A DNA stretch of 64,000 nt from Algimonas ampicilliniresistens (lineage in GTDB: Bacteria; Pseudomonadota; Alphaproteobacteria; Caulobacterales; Maricaulaceae). Positions 17,816 through 27,439 of the stretch are shown piece by piece (positions within the stretch are counted from its first letter, which is position 1; each line of letters begins with the position of its first letter). Under the pieces are notes generated by a model. It did not search any database and was not told the origin of the DNA. It saw only the letters and a list, made by a program, of their open reading frames with translations. A program made the translations under genes and the position numbers. The DNA is taken from positions 1,054,001 through 1,118,000 of the forward strand of contig NZ_BSNK01000002.1 of assembly GCF_030159955.1 (NCBI RefSeq), read 5' to 3'.

Positions 17816-18943
17816 TTAGGCTGTCGTCAACTGGTCCAGAGGGCTGGCGTAATAGACCAACGTCGTATCCAGGCTCGTGGACGGATCGATTTCCCAAGCT
17901 CGAAATACGCATTCGCAACTCGCGGGCAGGTCGCTCACGCTGCGAAAGCCGATATTTGCCAACAGGCCACTCAGATTGACATAGGCTGTTGCCAGTCCCG
18001 ATGCCGCTGCAGCTCGATAATGCTCAACGGCAGCCTTGATATCGGTCGGTCCTCCCAAACCCATCTGCTGCAATGCGCCGAGATAAAGATGGGCCATGTT
18101 ATTTCCACCGTCAGCGGCTAAATCATACCATTTGCGCGCGGCTTCGTAGTCCACATCACACCCCATGCCGAGCTGGTAGTAAGTGCCGATGGACATTTGC
18201 GACGCCGTCACACCTTGTTGCGCTAATTCCATATGCGCTTTGAAAGCAGCTTCGTTTTGTCCCTGACTCTGCAACGTATTGGCCGCATTGACCTGCTGAT
18301 CAATTTCCGGACCCTGCACAGGAGTATCCCGTATTTCAGCCTGCAGGCGGTTAGATAGGCGTTTAAATAGACTAGATTTAGGGTTTTCAGGGGTTCCGCC
18401 AGATTTATCAACGCCAACACGCGCTTGGTAACCCGGCGATATCCGGTCGAGTCTTTCACGCACTTCGGCGATGTAAGCGGCTTTATTCCCGCGTTCCAAA
18501 AGACTGGTCGCATACTCGACATTGATCTGGTGGATATCGTCCGGGTTCAGGCCGGGGCCACCGCTCTCGATCAGAGCATCATAGGCGGCACGGAGTTCGT
18601 TGTGGCAGCACTCACGGCCGGAGGCCCGTACAGCTATGCTCCGGAATTCGAACCGTGTTCTTTGGTCCAAAGCATCGTGTTCAGCCAAGGCCTTGAGCCG
18701 GGCAATCAGCGCGCTCAAGGCTTCGGTTTCTTCAGCCTTGGATAAGGTATCCAAGGCTGCAAACAATTGTTCTTGATCGACGGCTTCCGGATCGATGGAG
18801 CCTTGGTCCGCACCGTTCCACAGCTCATCAAGTTGCTCATTCGCATGCTCAATGAGTAATGAACGGGTCTGGGTGCCGTCGCCGAGTCTATCGGAGACGG
18901 CAATGAGCTCGAGAAGCAAATTTCCTCTAGTTGATGACTTCAT
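17816..18943 (-). CDS. Sel1-repeat protein 1
   Basis: A 375-residue protein convergent with the preceding glycosyltransferase-like gene. The start is the ATG at 18943 (MKSSTRGN). Residues about 1-210 are helical and not recognised. Residues about 240-350 contain Sel1/TPR-like repeats, seen as ARKWYDLAADGGNNMAHLYLG and VEHYRAAAASGLATAYVNL. These repeats mediate protein contacts. No signal peptide is visible, so it is probably cytosolic. A second Sel1 protein (30965-31429) also adjoins a CgeB-like gene, which suggests that these proteins serve the glycosyltransferases. Confidence 0.72.
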   Translation of the reverse strand: MKSSTRGNLLLELIAVSDRLGDGTQTRSLLIEHANEQLDELWNGADQGSIDPEAVDQEQLFAALDTLSKAEETEALSALIARLKALAEHDALDQRTRFEFRSIAVRASGRECCHNELRAAYDALIESGGPGLNPDDIHQINVEYATSLLERGNKAAYIAEVRERLDRISPGYQARVGVDKSGGTPENPKSSLFKRLSNRLQAEIRDTPVQGPEIDQQVNAANTLQSQGQNEAAFKAHMELAQQGVTASQMSIGTYYQLGMGCDVDYEAARKWYDLAADGGNNMAHLYLGALQQMGLGGPTDIKAAVEHYRAAAASGLATAYVNLSGLLANIGFRSVSDLPASCECVFRAWEIDPSTSLDTTLVYYASPLDQLTTA

Positions 18944-19138
18944 GGTTGCCCCGACACCGAATTGATCCACAAACACGAGCCGTGAAAGCCGTGGTGGACA
19001 TAAACTTTATGTCATATTATTCCCTCACTTTCTACAGGCCACATGCATTAGCATTCTGCCCTGTAAATTTACGGGAGTCGCGCCATTTCCACTATGCTCG
19101 AAAGACGTGCTTACAAAGACAGTCTGGGCGCAAATTCC

Positions 19139-20053
19139 ATGTCTGAAGATGCGTCACGCCTTTTCGAACGTGCTGGCTATAATTATCTTGATATTGACCC
19201 CGACGCGGAACCTTATTCGCTGCTGACGCCTGCAGAGTTGGCAGACGGGCTGTTTCATATGTCCCTTTTTATGGATGTTTCAGGTCAATGGGACCGGACA
19301 GCGGAATCGATTTTAAAAACCGTCCGATTTGTCAAAACGCTTGAGAGCCAGGAGGTGCATCCCATCTGGGTGCGGCTTTTGCGCCACGCACACGCCGCAC
19401 CGTGCGCGGATAAACGCGATGCGCTTCTGGAAGAATCCATTATACCCCGGAAGCTTTCATCCAAGCGCTGGCCGCGGTTTTCACCGGCGCTTCGCTACGA
19501 AACCTTGGCGGCAGAGATTCAATCTCAGGCACCGGTGGATGCGGTTCTCAAGACATGGGACAGATTTACGAAGTTCTTCCCGGAAGAATCCGTGCGTCCG
19601 TCGGCGCTTTGCGCGGCAGCATTACAGGCCCATATGGCGGGTCGTGCTGAGCTAGCTGAACGACTGCTCGACGGACTGAAAGAGAGCTATCCGAAGGCAT
19701 ATGAACTCAGCGATGTTCCTGCCAATCTCTGTGCCCGGATATTCTACCTGCGTAACCTTTTTCCAGAGCATTCACCGAACTGGAACAATCGCGTTGACTA
19801 TTGGCAGTCCGCCTTGTCGCCCTTCGATTCAAGACAGATCGGTCTGCGCTACCCTGAACTGCGGGCGATCTATCATGACTTGATCTCTGACGCAGATGCC
19901 GACGCAAACCGGCTTCAAGACATTCATGAAAAATGGCAGAGTTTCCTGATGGAGGCGCTGGATCTTGATGTGCTCACACCTGCAGCCGACATCCCGTCTG
20001 ACGGTGATGCCAGCCTAGCGGATCACGTGATCCAGGCCGAGGGCCTGTCGTGA
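19139..20053 (+). CDS. Uncharacterised helical protein
   Basis: A 304-residue, largely alpha-helical protein without recognised domain, signal peptide or membrane segment. The ATG at 19139 (MSEDASRL) is preferred; another at 19094 in the same frame adds 15 residues, and neither has a strong ribosome site. Helix pairs such as AALQAHMAGRAELAERLLDGL recall TPR-like folds. Its stop overlaps the GTG of the next gene (GTGA at 20050), so it is coupled to CgeB-like paralog 3. By position it may be the counterpart of the Sel1 partners of the other paralogs. Function is unknown. Confidence 0.6.
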   Translation: MSEDASRLFERAGYNYLDIDPDAEPYSLLTPAELADGLFHMSLFMDVSGQWDRTAESILKTVRFVKTLESQEVHPIWVRLLRHAHAAPCADKRDALLEESIIPRKLSSKRWPRFSPALRYETLAAEIQSQAPVDAVLKTWDRFTKFFPEESVRPSALCAAALQAHMAGRAELAERLLDGLKESYPKAYELSDVPANLCARIFYLRNLFPEHSPNWNNRVDYWQSALSPFDSRQIGLRYPELRAIYHDLISDADADANRLQDIHEKWQSFLMEALDLDVLTPAADIPSDGDASLADHVIQAEGLS

Positions 20054-21606
20054 AGCGCATCCTGATACTTCACGATCTAAGTGTGGGTTCACGCCGCACC
20101 AACCGCGATCACGTTTACAATTTCGCCAAATACGCGAAAGGAAACTTCTACCTTTTCCACGCGGCTAATGCTCCGCAGAGCGACGCAATGCGGAATATCG
20201 CTTGGGACGGGGTAATCATCAATTACTGTTTTCTCGGCTACCGTGCCTCTACGCTCTATGAGCGCGTGCGCGCAGATTGGGCGTGGCTGGTGGATATTGA
20301 CTGTCCGAAAGTCGGCATCGCGCAGGACGATTACACGGATAGCGGCCATCTTGATGATTGGCTGCAATCCATCGGAACAACGGTGATCTACAGCCCGGTG
20401 ACGCAAAGCCTGGAACAAATATATCCTAAAAACTATGGCTGGACGGAAATACGCGAAGGTCTGACAGCCTATGTGGACAGCAAGCAACTCACGGAGTTGG
20501 CGACGTTCGCGACATCATGGGACGAACGCACAATCGATGTGGGGACGCGGGTCCGTTATTTGCCGCCACAATTCGGGCGCTACGGTCGACGTAAAGGCGA
20601 AACAGCCGAGGATTTCCGCGACTCCGCCGAACAGCAAGGGTTCGCCGTTGATATTTCCACGTCGCCGGAGGATGTGATCTTTGGCAATGACTGGTTGCGG
20701 TTTGTCGGAAATTGCAAGTTTACGCTCGGGTCACGAGGTGGTTCCAGCATAAACGATCCGGACGGCAGCATTCGTAAGGCGATATCCGCCTATATGGTGA
20801 ATCATCCAAATGCGGGTTTCGCGGAAGTCGAAAGGAAGTGCTTTCCTGGCGTTGATGGCGAATTCGTATTTGCTGGGATCAGTCCTCGATTGTTCGAGTC
20901 AGCCGCGCTGGGCACCTGCCAGATTCTGATCCGTGATGAGTATGTTGGCGGGATCGAACCTTATATTGATTATATCCCTATGGAAGACGACTTGTCCAAT
21001 CTGGACGAGGTCTTCACCCTGATGCGGGATGAGGCGAAGGTTAAATCCATGATCGCCAGCTGTCACGCCAAGCTCGTGGCTTCCAAGGCATTCGATTACG
21101 AGAAGTTTGTCGCAGAAGTTCTCGACATTTTCCCGGATGGAGACGCTGTATTGAGCGATAGGGATGTCGAGTGCATCCACGCCCATTTCAAGGCTATTGA
21201 GCCGTTTCTCGCTATCAAGAAGCAGCGTTCCAACTTCTATGAGCGCGGTTGGAGACGAACGCTGGCCAAAATGTCTTACGGGCGCAGCCTTAGCCACGCG
21301 AATGCCATATTCGGCATGGATCCGTTGCTACGCGGCAGTCCGGCCTTTGTCTCAGCCATGTTCCAAAGCTTGCCGCCAACATTAGCCTATGAGCTTACGG
21401 CGCAGACCTTGGCGGAGCTTCCACCGGATTCGCCGATACTGTCCAGTATGAAAGCCCTGACCGAGTGGGCTGTCGACGAAGACAAAAGCTTCGAGGATCT
21501 CGATGTGTGGTGGGATATGTGCGAGTATATCTATGAGCCGGAGGAGACGCAGAACATCGACCTATCTGGTGAAAACGGACCCACGTCGGAAAAGGTCATG
21601 TCGTGA
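20050..21606 (+). CDS. CgeB-like glycosyltransferase paralog 3
   Basis: A 518-residue protein starting at a GTG that overlaps the previous stop. Family marks are QDDYTDS around residue 95, DVGTRVRYLPPQFG, GSRGGSSINDPDGS, HPNAGFAEVERKCFPG, SPRLFESAALG and YIPMEDDLSNLDEVF. The C-terminal 130 residues (from about 385) differ from the other paralogs and end in an acidic tail. It should be a GT-B-like transferase in the cytoplasm. It heads a tight run (20050-25104) in which every gene overlaps the next by a few bases. Confidence 0.62.
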   Translation: MKRILILHDLSVGSRRTNRDHVYNFAKYAKGNFYLFHAANAPQSDAMRNIAWDGVIINYCFLGYRASTLYERVRADWAWLVDIDCPKVGIAQDDYTDSGHLDDWLQSIGTTVIYSPVTQSLEQIYPKNYGWTEIREGLTAYVDSKQLTELATFATSWDERTIDVGTRVRYLPPQFGRYGRRKGETAEDFRDSAEQQGFAVDISTSPEDVIFGNDWLRFVGNCKFTLGSRGGSSINDPDGSIRKAISAYMVNHPNAGFAEVERKCFPGVDGEFVFAGISPRLFESAALGTCQILIRDEYVGGIEPYIDYIPMEDDLSNLDEVFTLMRDEAKVKSMIASCHAKLVASKAFDYEKFVAEVLDIFPDGDAVLSDRDVECIHAHFKAIEPFLAIKKQRSNFYERGWRRTLAKMSYGRSLSHANAIFGMDPLLRGSPAFVSAMFQSLPPTLAYELTAQTLAELPPDSPILSSMKALTEWAVDEDKSFEDLDVWWDMCEYIYEPEETQNIDLSGENGPTSEKVMS

Positions 21607-22310
21607 GCCGCATCTGCGCTATACACCAACCCAATTTTTTTCCGTGGATGGGGTATTTTGACAAGATCCGACGTGCGGATACTTTCGTGTTTCTGGATGC
21701 GGTTGACTATCCGCGATCTGGGTCGGGCGGCATGGGATCATGGTCCAACCGGGTCAAGATCGCCGTTCAAGGAGAGCCGGCTTGGTTCGGATGCCCCGTT
21801 GACAAGAAGACGTCCGATGGCGCGATTATGGATGTCTGCATAGCGGCTGATCCGCGCTGGAAGAAGAAAGCGCTAAAGACCATACAGATGAACTATGCGA
21901 AATCGCCGAATTTTGACCGCGCCATGTCCTTAGTGACTGATCTGATCCAGCAGGACACGCGCTCGATTGCCGACTTCAACATCCACGCCGTTGAGACGAT
22001 CGCGCATGTGCTGGGCTTAGAGACGCCATTCGTTCGCCAAAGCGCGCTTGATACGAAAAACGCGAGCACGTCTTTACTGATCGAAATATGCGATGCCGTG
22101 GATTGTGATACCTATCTCGCTGGCGGCGGAGCCGGGGGATATCAGGAAGATGATTTGTTCGAGCAGGCTGGTATCCGCTTGGAGTATCAAGGGTTCACGC
22201 CACATCCCTATGGGGATGAGAACCAGTTCCAGCCCGGCCTGTCGGTGATCGACTATCTGTTCCATGCTGAGGGTATCGAGTTCGACAGGTTCAAGGGCAA
22301 CCGATCATGA
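21603..22310 (+). CDS. WbqC-like protein
   Basis: A 235-residue protein with the family opening AIHQPNFFPWMGYFDKI and FVFLDAVDYPRSG, then NRVKI, TDLIQQDTRSIADFN, and the closing QPGLSVIDYLFHAEG. WbqC-family proteins are found in O-antigen and capsule loci. Their reaction is not settled in my knowledge; a transferase acting on aminated sugars has been suggested. It starts at GTG 21603 overlapping the previous stop (GTGA) and ends overlapping the next start (ATGA). A place in the sugar-decorating set is likely. Confidence 0.8.
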   Translation: MSRICAIHQPNFFPWMGYFDKIRRADTFVFLDAVDYPRSGSGGMGSWSNRVKIAVQGEPAWFGCPVDKKTSDGAIMDVCIAADPRWKKKALKTIQMNYAKSPNFDRAMSLVTDLIQQDTRSIADFNIHAVETIAHVLGLETPFVRQSALDTKNASTSLLIEICDAVDCDTYLAGGGAGGYQEDDLFEQAGIRLEYQGFTPHPYGDENQFQPGLSVIDYLFHAEGIEFDRFKGNRS

Positions 22311-23983
22311 GCGAGTCGACCGAAGAGATCACTGAGGAAGAGCGCACATCCCGCTTTCGTGCCAAGTTACTCGACCGTCTAGAAACGGACAACGTTCTGT
22401 CGAATTTGCGGTCTTTCACGCCTATGAAAGAGGATGTCACTCCGCGTGCCGGTGATATCGATAAAATCATCAAGGGCTTGGCCGACCCGGCCATGATGCC
22501 CTTGCAAGCCAAGAACGATGCGCAGGAACTGGGGCACCCTGAAATCCCACCGCCATTTGAAGGGGTGACAAAATTTCACCCTTTAACCCTCAAAAAGCGC
22601 TGGCAGCGCCGATTGACCGAACGGGCCAAAGCGCGTGCTCTGCATGATATGGAGCCACACAAGCGTAAGTTCAATTACGTGCCGACGTTCGAACCCAAAG
22701 GATATCGATCGCCGGTCGGCGGCTTGGTCGATCTCCTGGCTCCCGATCCTGGGCAGACGCGTTCTGTAGTGTTTCTCCACCACTCATATTACCATTTCTA
22801 TTATCTGGCACAGGCGCTTCGACGCCGGGGCTGGAATGCGTGGAGCTTGTCGACGGAATCACCATCCAATCCCAACCAGGCCTACTACCACGGCGAGGAT
22901 CTGAGCCTGTACCATCCCGACCCGGCGGTACAGAAAGGCATACTCTACGAACTGGTGGATGCCCTGCGACTCCACTTTGATGTGTTGCACATGCACGGAG
23001 ACGGTATTTTGTCGATCTTCGACGAAAACAAGTCCGCCAATATCACACGCAACGGCGTGCCCTACGACCTGATGGAGCTCCGCGCTCTGGGCGTGAAGTT
23101 GGGCCTGTCGATGTCAGGTTGCGTCACCGCGCAGCGCGCGTCGGTCTTCAATCAAGTGACGGGCGGCGTCTGCAATACCTGCGTGTGGCAAGGCAATCGT
23201 TCCGTATGTTCCGAAACCGCGCAATATTTGTCAGGCCAACGGATCGAGACACTGATCAATCTCTATGCGCTTGAAGGGGACTGGCCGGCCGATTTCTCTC
23301 GTCTCAACCGTGACCTTTGTTTCTATGAACCTCTGACCTATTGCGTGGATGACAAGCTTTGGACACCGGATCTGCGGTTGCCACAACGGATCGAACGGTT
23401 CGAACGCGAACCCGGTGAAATTTTGGTTCTGCACTCGGTGGGCGGATATAATGAGCGTGAAGCGGGTGGGCGCAATATCAAGGGCACCCCGGCTGTTATC
23501 GATGCTGTGAAGCGTTTGAATGCTGAAGGATATAAGGTGCGCCTGATCTTTAAAACGGGCGTGCCGTCACGCGATATGCGCTATTACCAGATACAGTCAG
23601 ACATCGCGGTGGATCAGCTGAATTATGGTCGGTACGGGGCGACCTCGCGCGAATGCATGGCATTGGGGCTACCGACCCTGACCCGCCTTCACCGCGAACA
23701 ACCGCATGGGCTGCCCGTTTCACCATCCCTTCAGGAATGCCCATTGGTAGATGCCAGCGAAGCGACCGTTTACGATGTGCTCAAAGATCTGCTCGACAAT
23801 CCCGAAAAGCGTAAGGAAATCGGCCGTAAGTCGCGTGAATACGCTCTCAAATGGCATTCATCAGATTCATGCGCAGAGCGTTTCGAAAAGGCTTATGACC
23901 GAGTGCATAACGGGGAAAACGTCATTGATGTACCCTCCATTCATGCGCCAACGCCAAATGAGGGCGCAGAACCCGACCTATGA
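22307..23983 (+). CDS. Glycosyltransferase-like protein with Cys-rich segment
   Basis: A 558-residue protein. The N-terminal 130 residues are charged and probably unstructured or helical. The centre has VVFLHHSYYHFYYLAQALRR and DVLHMHGDG as in a GT-B N-terminal domain. The C-terminal part has the GT-B block IKGTPAVIDAVKRLNAEG, then GATSRECMALGLPTLTRL. Between them lies a cysteine-rich segment (SGCVTAQR, GGVCNTCVWQ, RSVCSE) that could bind metal or form a structural knot. Overlapping starts and stops couple it to the WbqC-like and FAD genes. The sugar is unknown. Confidence 0.68.
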   Translation: MSESTEEITEEERTSRFRAKLLDRLETDNVLSNLRSFTPMKEDVTPRAGDIDKIIKGLADPAMMPLQAKNDAQELGHPEIPPPFEGVTKFHPLTLKKRWQRRLTERAKARALHDMEPHKRKFNYVPTFEPKGYRSPVGGLVDLLAPDPGQTRSVVFLHHSYYHFYYLAQALRRRGWNAWSLSTESPSNPNQAYYHGEDLSLYHPDPAVQKGILYELVDALRLHFDVLHMHGDGILSIFDENKSANITRNGVPYDLMELRALGVKLGLSMSGCVTAQRASVFNQVTGGVCNTCVWQGNRSVCSETAQYLSGQRIETLINLYALEGDWPADFSRLNRDLCFYEPLTYCVDDKLWTPDLRLPQRIERFEREPGEILVLHSVGGYNEREAGGRNIKGTPAVIDAVKRLNAEGYKVRLIFKTGVPSRDMRYYQIQSDIAVDQLNYGRYGATSRECMALGLPTLTRLHREQPHGLPVSPSLQECPLVDASEATVYDVLKDLLDNPEKRKEIGRKSREYALKWHSSDSCAERFEKAYDRVHNGENVIDVPSIHAPTPNEGAEPDL

Positions 23984-25104
23984 ATGACGAGCTTGTCGCC
24001 GATGTTGCCGTCATCGGAGCGGGCGTTGTCGGCTTAGCCTGTGCGCGGGCGCTGGCGCAGGCCGGCCAATCCGTATTTTGCCTAGAGGCCGAGCCGAGCT
24101 TCGGCACCGGGATCAGTTCGCGCAATAGCGAGGTGATCCATGCTGGACTCTACTATCCGGAAGGCTCGCTAAAGACGACGCTGTGTATCAAGGGGCGCCG
24201 GGCTCTGTACGATTATTGCGACGCGCGCAGGGTGCCTTACCAAAAATGCGGCAAACTGATCGTCGCCGTGACTCCAGAAGAAACCGAGCGTCTATCCACA
24301 TTGGAAAAACAGGCTCTGCGTAACGGGGTCGAAAATGTCGACGCTGTCACGCCTGAGACGGCACGTGCTATGGAGCCGGATGTCACGAGTTACGGCGCGC
24401 TCTTGTCACGCGAAACCGGCATCATAGACTCCCACAGCCTGATGCAGGCCTATCTTTCTGATGTCGAGGCGGCGGGTGGTATGGTTGTGTTCAACAGCCG
24501 GATCAGCGCTGTCCGGCGTTCTAGCGATGGATATGAAGTTGAGTTGGAAGGGGAGGCCGAGCGCTTTCGGTTCCGGCGGCTCGTCATCGCCGGGGGTCTG
24601 TCGGCCCAGCACATCGCCGGAACGCTGATCGCAGAGGATGGCGCAACCGACTCTGATCATGCAGCCATTCCCAAGCTTCATTACGTGGCAGGACGCTATT
24701 ACGGCTACTCCGGGCGCCACGCGGTCCGTCACTTGATTTATCCGTTGCCAGTCGATGGTGGTCTCGGTGTTCACGCAACACTCGATCTAGCGGGGCAGTT
24801 GCGGTTTGGACCCGATGCGCGTTGGGTGGACACGGAGAACTATGATTTAGACCCTATCTGCCCCCCCGAATTTGTGAATGCGATCCAGCGTTATATGCCA
24901 TGGGTCAGTGCTGAGCGGTTGCACCCCGCCTATGTCGGCATTCGTCCCAAACTGGCCGGACCGGGAGAGGGCTTCCGGGACTTCGAAATTCACACGTCGG
25001 ATCAGCATGGGCAGGAGGGTCTGGTCTGCCTCTATGGGATCGAGTCGCCCGGACTTACAGCGTCTCTCGCTATTGGCGACGTTGTGACCCGTGAACTAAG
25101 CTGA
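23980..25104 (+). CDS. FAD-dependent oxidoreductase, LhgO-like
   Basis: A 374-residue DAO-type flavoprotein. VAVIGAGVVGLACARAL is the dinucleotide site at the N-terminus, followed by ISSRNSEVIHAGLYYP, a hallmark of L-2-hydroxyglutarate oxidases, then ETGIIDSHSLMQAY and LHPAYVGIRPKLAGPGE near the C-terminus. LhgO proteins oxidise 2-hydroxy acids. In a glycan cluster it may instead provide or oxidise an acyl precursor or a sugar. Its start overlaps the preceding stop (ATGA). It ends 20 bp before a convergent deacetylase gene. Confidence 0.85.
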   Translation: MNDELVADVAVIGAGVVGLACARALAQAGQSVFCLEAEPSFGTGISSRNSEVIHAGLYYPEGSLKTTLCIKGRRALYDYCDARRVPYQKCGKLIVAVTPEETERLSTLEKQALRNGVENVDAVTPETARAMEPDVTSYGALLSRETGIIDSHSLMQAYLSDVEAAGGMVVFNSRISAVRRSSDGYEVELEGEAERFRFRRLVIAGGLSAQHIAGTLIAEDGATDSDHAAIPKLHYVAGRYYGYSGRHAVRHLIYPLPVDGGLGVHATLDLAGQLRFGPDARWVDTENYDLDPICPPEFVNAIQRYMPWVSAERLHPAYVGIRPKLAGPGEGFRDFEIHTSDQHGQEGLVCLYGIESPGLTASLAIGDVVTRELS

Positions 25105-25124
25105 CGCCGGGTAAAACGCTCAAA

Positions 25125-25874
25125 CTAAGTCCGGATATTTTCCCGCCCGCTTCGTGCAAGGTGGTCATCATATTCTTTCATGATCCAACGACTATGTTCG
25201 TGCAATGCGGCTTCGATCCGTGGGCGCGGGGCCATAGCTTCATCCGCCCACCAAGCCGGATGCGTCAGCACATGCAGCCTGTCATGCGCCGGATCGGATA
25301 GCACCTCTGGAATCGGGCGGTGACGCCAGTGTCCGTTGGAATCAGAACAGTATTCGTAGTCGCGCTGCAAACGGGCCGAGTAGCAATTGACCATGCCTGA
25401 CATTGTGTCAGCGTTGAAGTCTATCAGCCCGCCTGCCGTCGGGTCGTGATAGCTGACGACATCCACAGGTGCCTCCAGAAGGTCGGACAGGATCGTGCGG
25501 TCTTGCTCCATTCGAGCGGATAATTCCTCTTCGCTCCATTTCTCAACTCGACGAGTGTCGACATAAAAGTGAAGTCCGGCCCGGTGTCCCAATGCGATGA
25601 TCTTGCGTGCAACGACCTGCAGATCATAGTCTAGGAGATTGTAGAACGGAATGTTCAGCATGAACATGTGGGTTGTCCGCACACCTTCGTCTGCTTCAAT
25701 CTCGGCGAGTTTTAAGGCACGGTGTACTGAATAGTCGATGTCGTGACGCCACAGCACATGGGGTTCCAAGGGTCGCTCATCATAGGTGGCGAAGTAGAAC
25801 CGCTCCTTGGCCGTGCGCACAAGTGCTCGGTATCCATCCAACGTCCATGCACTCCAATCCGATGTTCCGGTCAT
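25125..25874 (-). CDS. Polysaccharide deacetylase-like (CE4/NodB fold)
   Basis: A 249-residue protein starting at the ATG at 25874, which overlaps the upstream stop (ATGA). VLWRHDIDYSVHRALKLAE carries the HD-D metal/base motif of CE4 enzymes, followed by GHRAGLHFYVD and VSYHDPTAGG. There is no signal peptide, so it probably acts in the cytoplasm on a sugar nucleotide or lipid-linked sugar rather than on exported polymer. It forms a two-gene unit with a GNAT acetyltransferase, suggesting deacylation followed by a new acylation. The reaction is inferred. Confidence 0.75.
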   Translation of the reverse strand: MTGTSDWSAWTLDGYRALVRTAKERFYFATYDERPLEPHVLWRHDIDYSVHRALKLAEIEADEGVRTTHMFMLNIPFYNLLDYDLQVVARKIIALGHRAGLHFYVDTRRVEKWSEEELSARMEQDRTILSDLLEAPVDVVSYHDPTAGGLIDFNADTMSGMVNCYSARLQRDYEYCSDSNGHWRHRPIPEVLSDPAHDRLHVLTHPAWWADEAMAPRPRIEAALHEHSRWIMKEYDDHLARSGRENIRT

Positions 25875-26395
25875 GGCGTGGCCTGTTTTTTTTGATAATC
25901 TTTGCGTAGCATAGCCATGAGGATTGAATCCTCCCACTCGCCCGCAATAAAATAAGCTTCACGCAGAACGCCTTCAGTTGTGAAGCCGGTCTTTTCATAA
26001 ACGCGCCGAGCGCGTGCGTTGGATGCGAAAACGTGCAGAAAAATCCGGTTGAGGTGAAGGTCCTTAAAGCCGAAATCCAATAAGTCTCGCACGGCACGAC
26101 TGCCCAGACCTTTGCCCCGAGCGCTGTCCTCGCCAATCCTAATTTGTAATTCGGCGCTGCGGTGGATATAGTCGATATTCCGGAGCGAGCAGGAACCGAC
26201 TGGCTGTTCAGATTCGTCTTGAATCGTGAAGATTTTCAAATCCGACCGGTTGCCGATGCTAGAGAACCAGCCTTGATGCTGAGAAAAAGATGTCGGCGCG
26301 TAGTTCGCATTCAGGCGAACGAGTTCGGGATCGTTGATCCACCGAAAATAAGCCGCGCTGTCGCTTTCCCGGAGTTCTCTCAAGGTCTGCAGCAT
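25871..26395 (-). CDS. GNAT N-acetyltransferase (RimJ/RimL/PseH-like)
   Basis: A 174-residue GNAT. The acetyl-CoA loop appears as RGKGLGSRAVRDLLDFGF, followed by LNRIFLHVFASNARARRVYEKTGF, the classic beta-5/alpha-4 region of this branch. In glycan loci such enzymes acetylate amino sugars of UDP- or CMP-linked precursors. It overlaps the downstream deacetylase gene by 4 bp. It is divergent from the formyltransferase gene, with a spacer of 93 bp that should hold the promoters for both. Confidence 0.88.
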   Translation of the reverse strand: MLQTLRELRESDSAAYFRWINDPELVRLNANYAPTSFSQHQGWFSSIGNRSDLKIFTIQDESEQPVGSCSLRNIDYIHRSAELQIRIGEDSARGKGLGSRAVRDLLDFGFKDLHLNRIFLHVFASNARARRVYEKTGFTTEGVLREAYFIAGEWEDSILMAMLRKDYQKKQATP

Positions 26396-26488
26396 AGTCG
26401 TCCCCCGTCATTTCAAAATGCGTCGCCGGTCTTGCGTTGTCCCAATGTGTATGCGACCCGCCAGTCCGAATTGGAAGTCAGGAACCTC

Positions 26489-27439
26489 ATGTCACGGCAT
26501 AAAAGAATTGCCCTGCTTGGCAACCGGGCCATGGCTATAGAGATTGGCGAATATCTTCACGCCCAAGAAGGCGTGGAGTTGCTGATCGTTCTCAATCCTG
26601 ATGACGACGGACGCGACAGGGGGCAGGCTCTATCCCTCTCCAAACGGGCCGCCGATTGGGGCGTGAGGACGATCCAACCCAAAGGTCTCCGCAAGCCTGC
26701 CCAGATAGCCCTTTTGGCGGATTTCGACCCCGACCTCATTCTGTCCTGCTCTTATGCGCGGATTATCCCACAGACCGTGATCGATCTTGGCCGTGAAGGC
26801 TGTTTGAATATTCACTTTGCCGATCTTCCGAAGAACCGGGGCTGCCTCCCCGTTGTCTGGACGTTGGCGCTTGGCGCGCCTGATCTGGTTGCGACGCTTC
26901 ACGAGATCACGCCGGGCATCGATGACGGTCCGATCCTGATGCAAGCCCGTTCGCCTGTATCGCCCGGCACAACGGCTGAAATCGCGACCGGCATTTGCGC
27001 CAAGCTCGGAGCTGGCCTGTTCAAAACCTATTTCGATGCATGGATGCGGGGCGATGCGCCGTCTGCGGTGGCGCAGGACGAAAGTGTCGTCACCTATCAT
27101 ACTATGGTTCATCCATATGATCGCTATCCGCCTGTTTGGCTGAACCCGACGCGTGTGGCCAATACGATCAACGCCCTGACGTTCCCGCCGCACCCTGCGG
27201 CACGATTAAATCAGTCGGACGCCAACGACGAGCTCGTCTTGCGCGGTCCTGCCAAACCTGTTGATGGTTATGACGGCGGCCCGATCGGCATGATCTCGAA
27301 AACCGATGACGGTTGGATCGTGGTGTGCCAAGGGGGTGCAGTCCTGTTCTCCGCTCTCGAAACCGATGACGGTCAACCCGTTGTGACCGACGGTCCGTTT
27401 TTCACAGATGTTACTCCTGTTCCGGAATATGCTCCATGA
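26489..27439 (+). CDS. Sugar N-formyltransferase
   Basis: A 316-residue protein. I chose ATG 26489 because AGGAA lies just upstream and the domain starts right there (RIALLGNRAMA). The formyltransferase triad is visible as Asn107 and His109 in NIHFADLP, with Asp146 in GIDDGPIL. The C-terminal extension, about 100 residues, has the YHTMVHPYDRYPP block. Such enzymes use 10-formyl-tetrahydrofolate to formylate an amino group of a dTDP-, GDP- or UDP-linked sugar. It overlaps a WbmS-like deacetylase gene by 4 bp, so a free amine may be made and then formylated. An N-formylated residue in the glycan is the natural inference. Confidence 0.85.
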   Translation: MSRHKRIALLGNRAMAIEIGEYLHAQEGVELLIVLNPDDDGRDRGQALSLSKRAADWGVRTIQPKGLRKPAQIALLADFDPDLILSCSYARIIPQTVIDLGREGCLNIHFADLPKNRGCLPVVWTLALGAPDLVATLHEITPGIDDGPILMQARSPVSPGTTAEIATGICAKLGAGLFKTYFDAWMRGDAPSAVAQDESVVTYHTMVHPYDRYPPVWLNPTRVANTINALTFPPHPAARLNQSDANDELVLRGPAKPVDGYDGGPIGMISKTDDGWIVVCQGGAVLFSALETDDGQPVVTDGPFFTDVTPVPEYAP

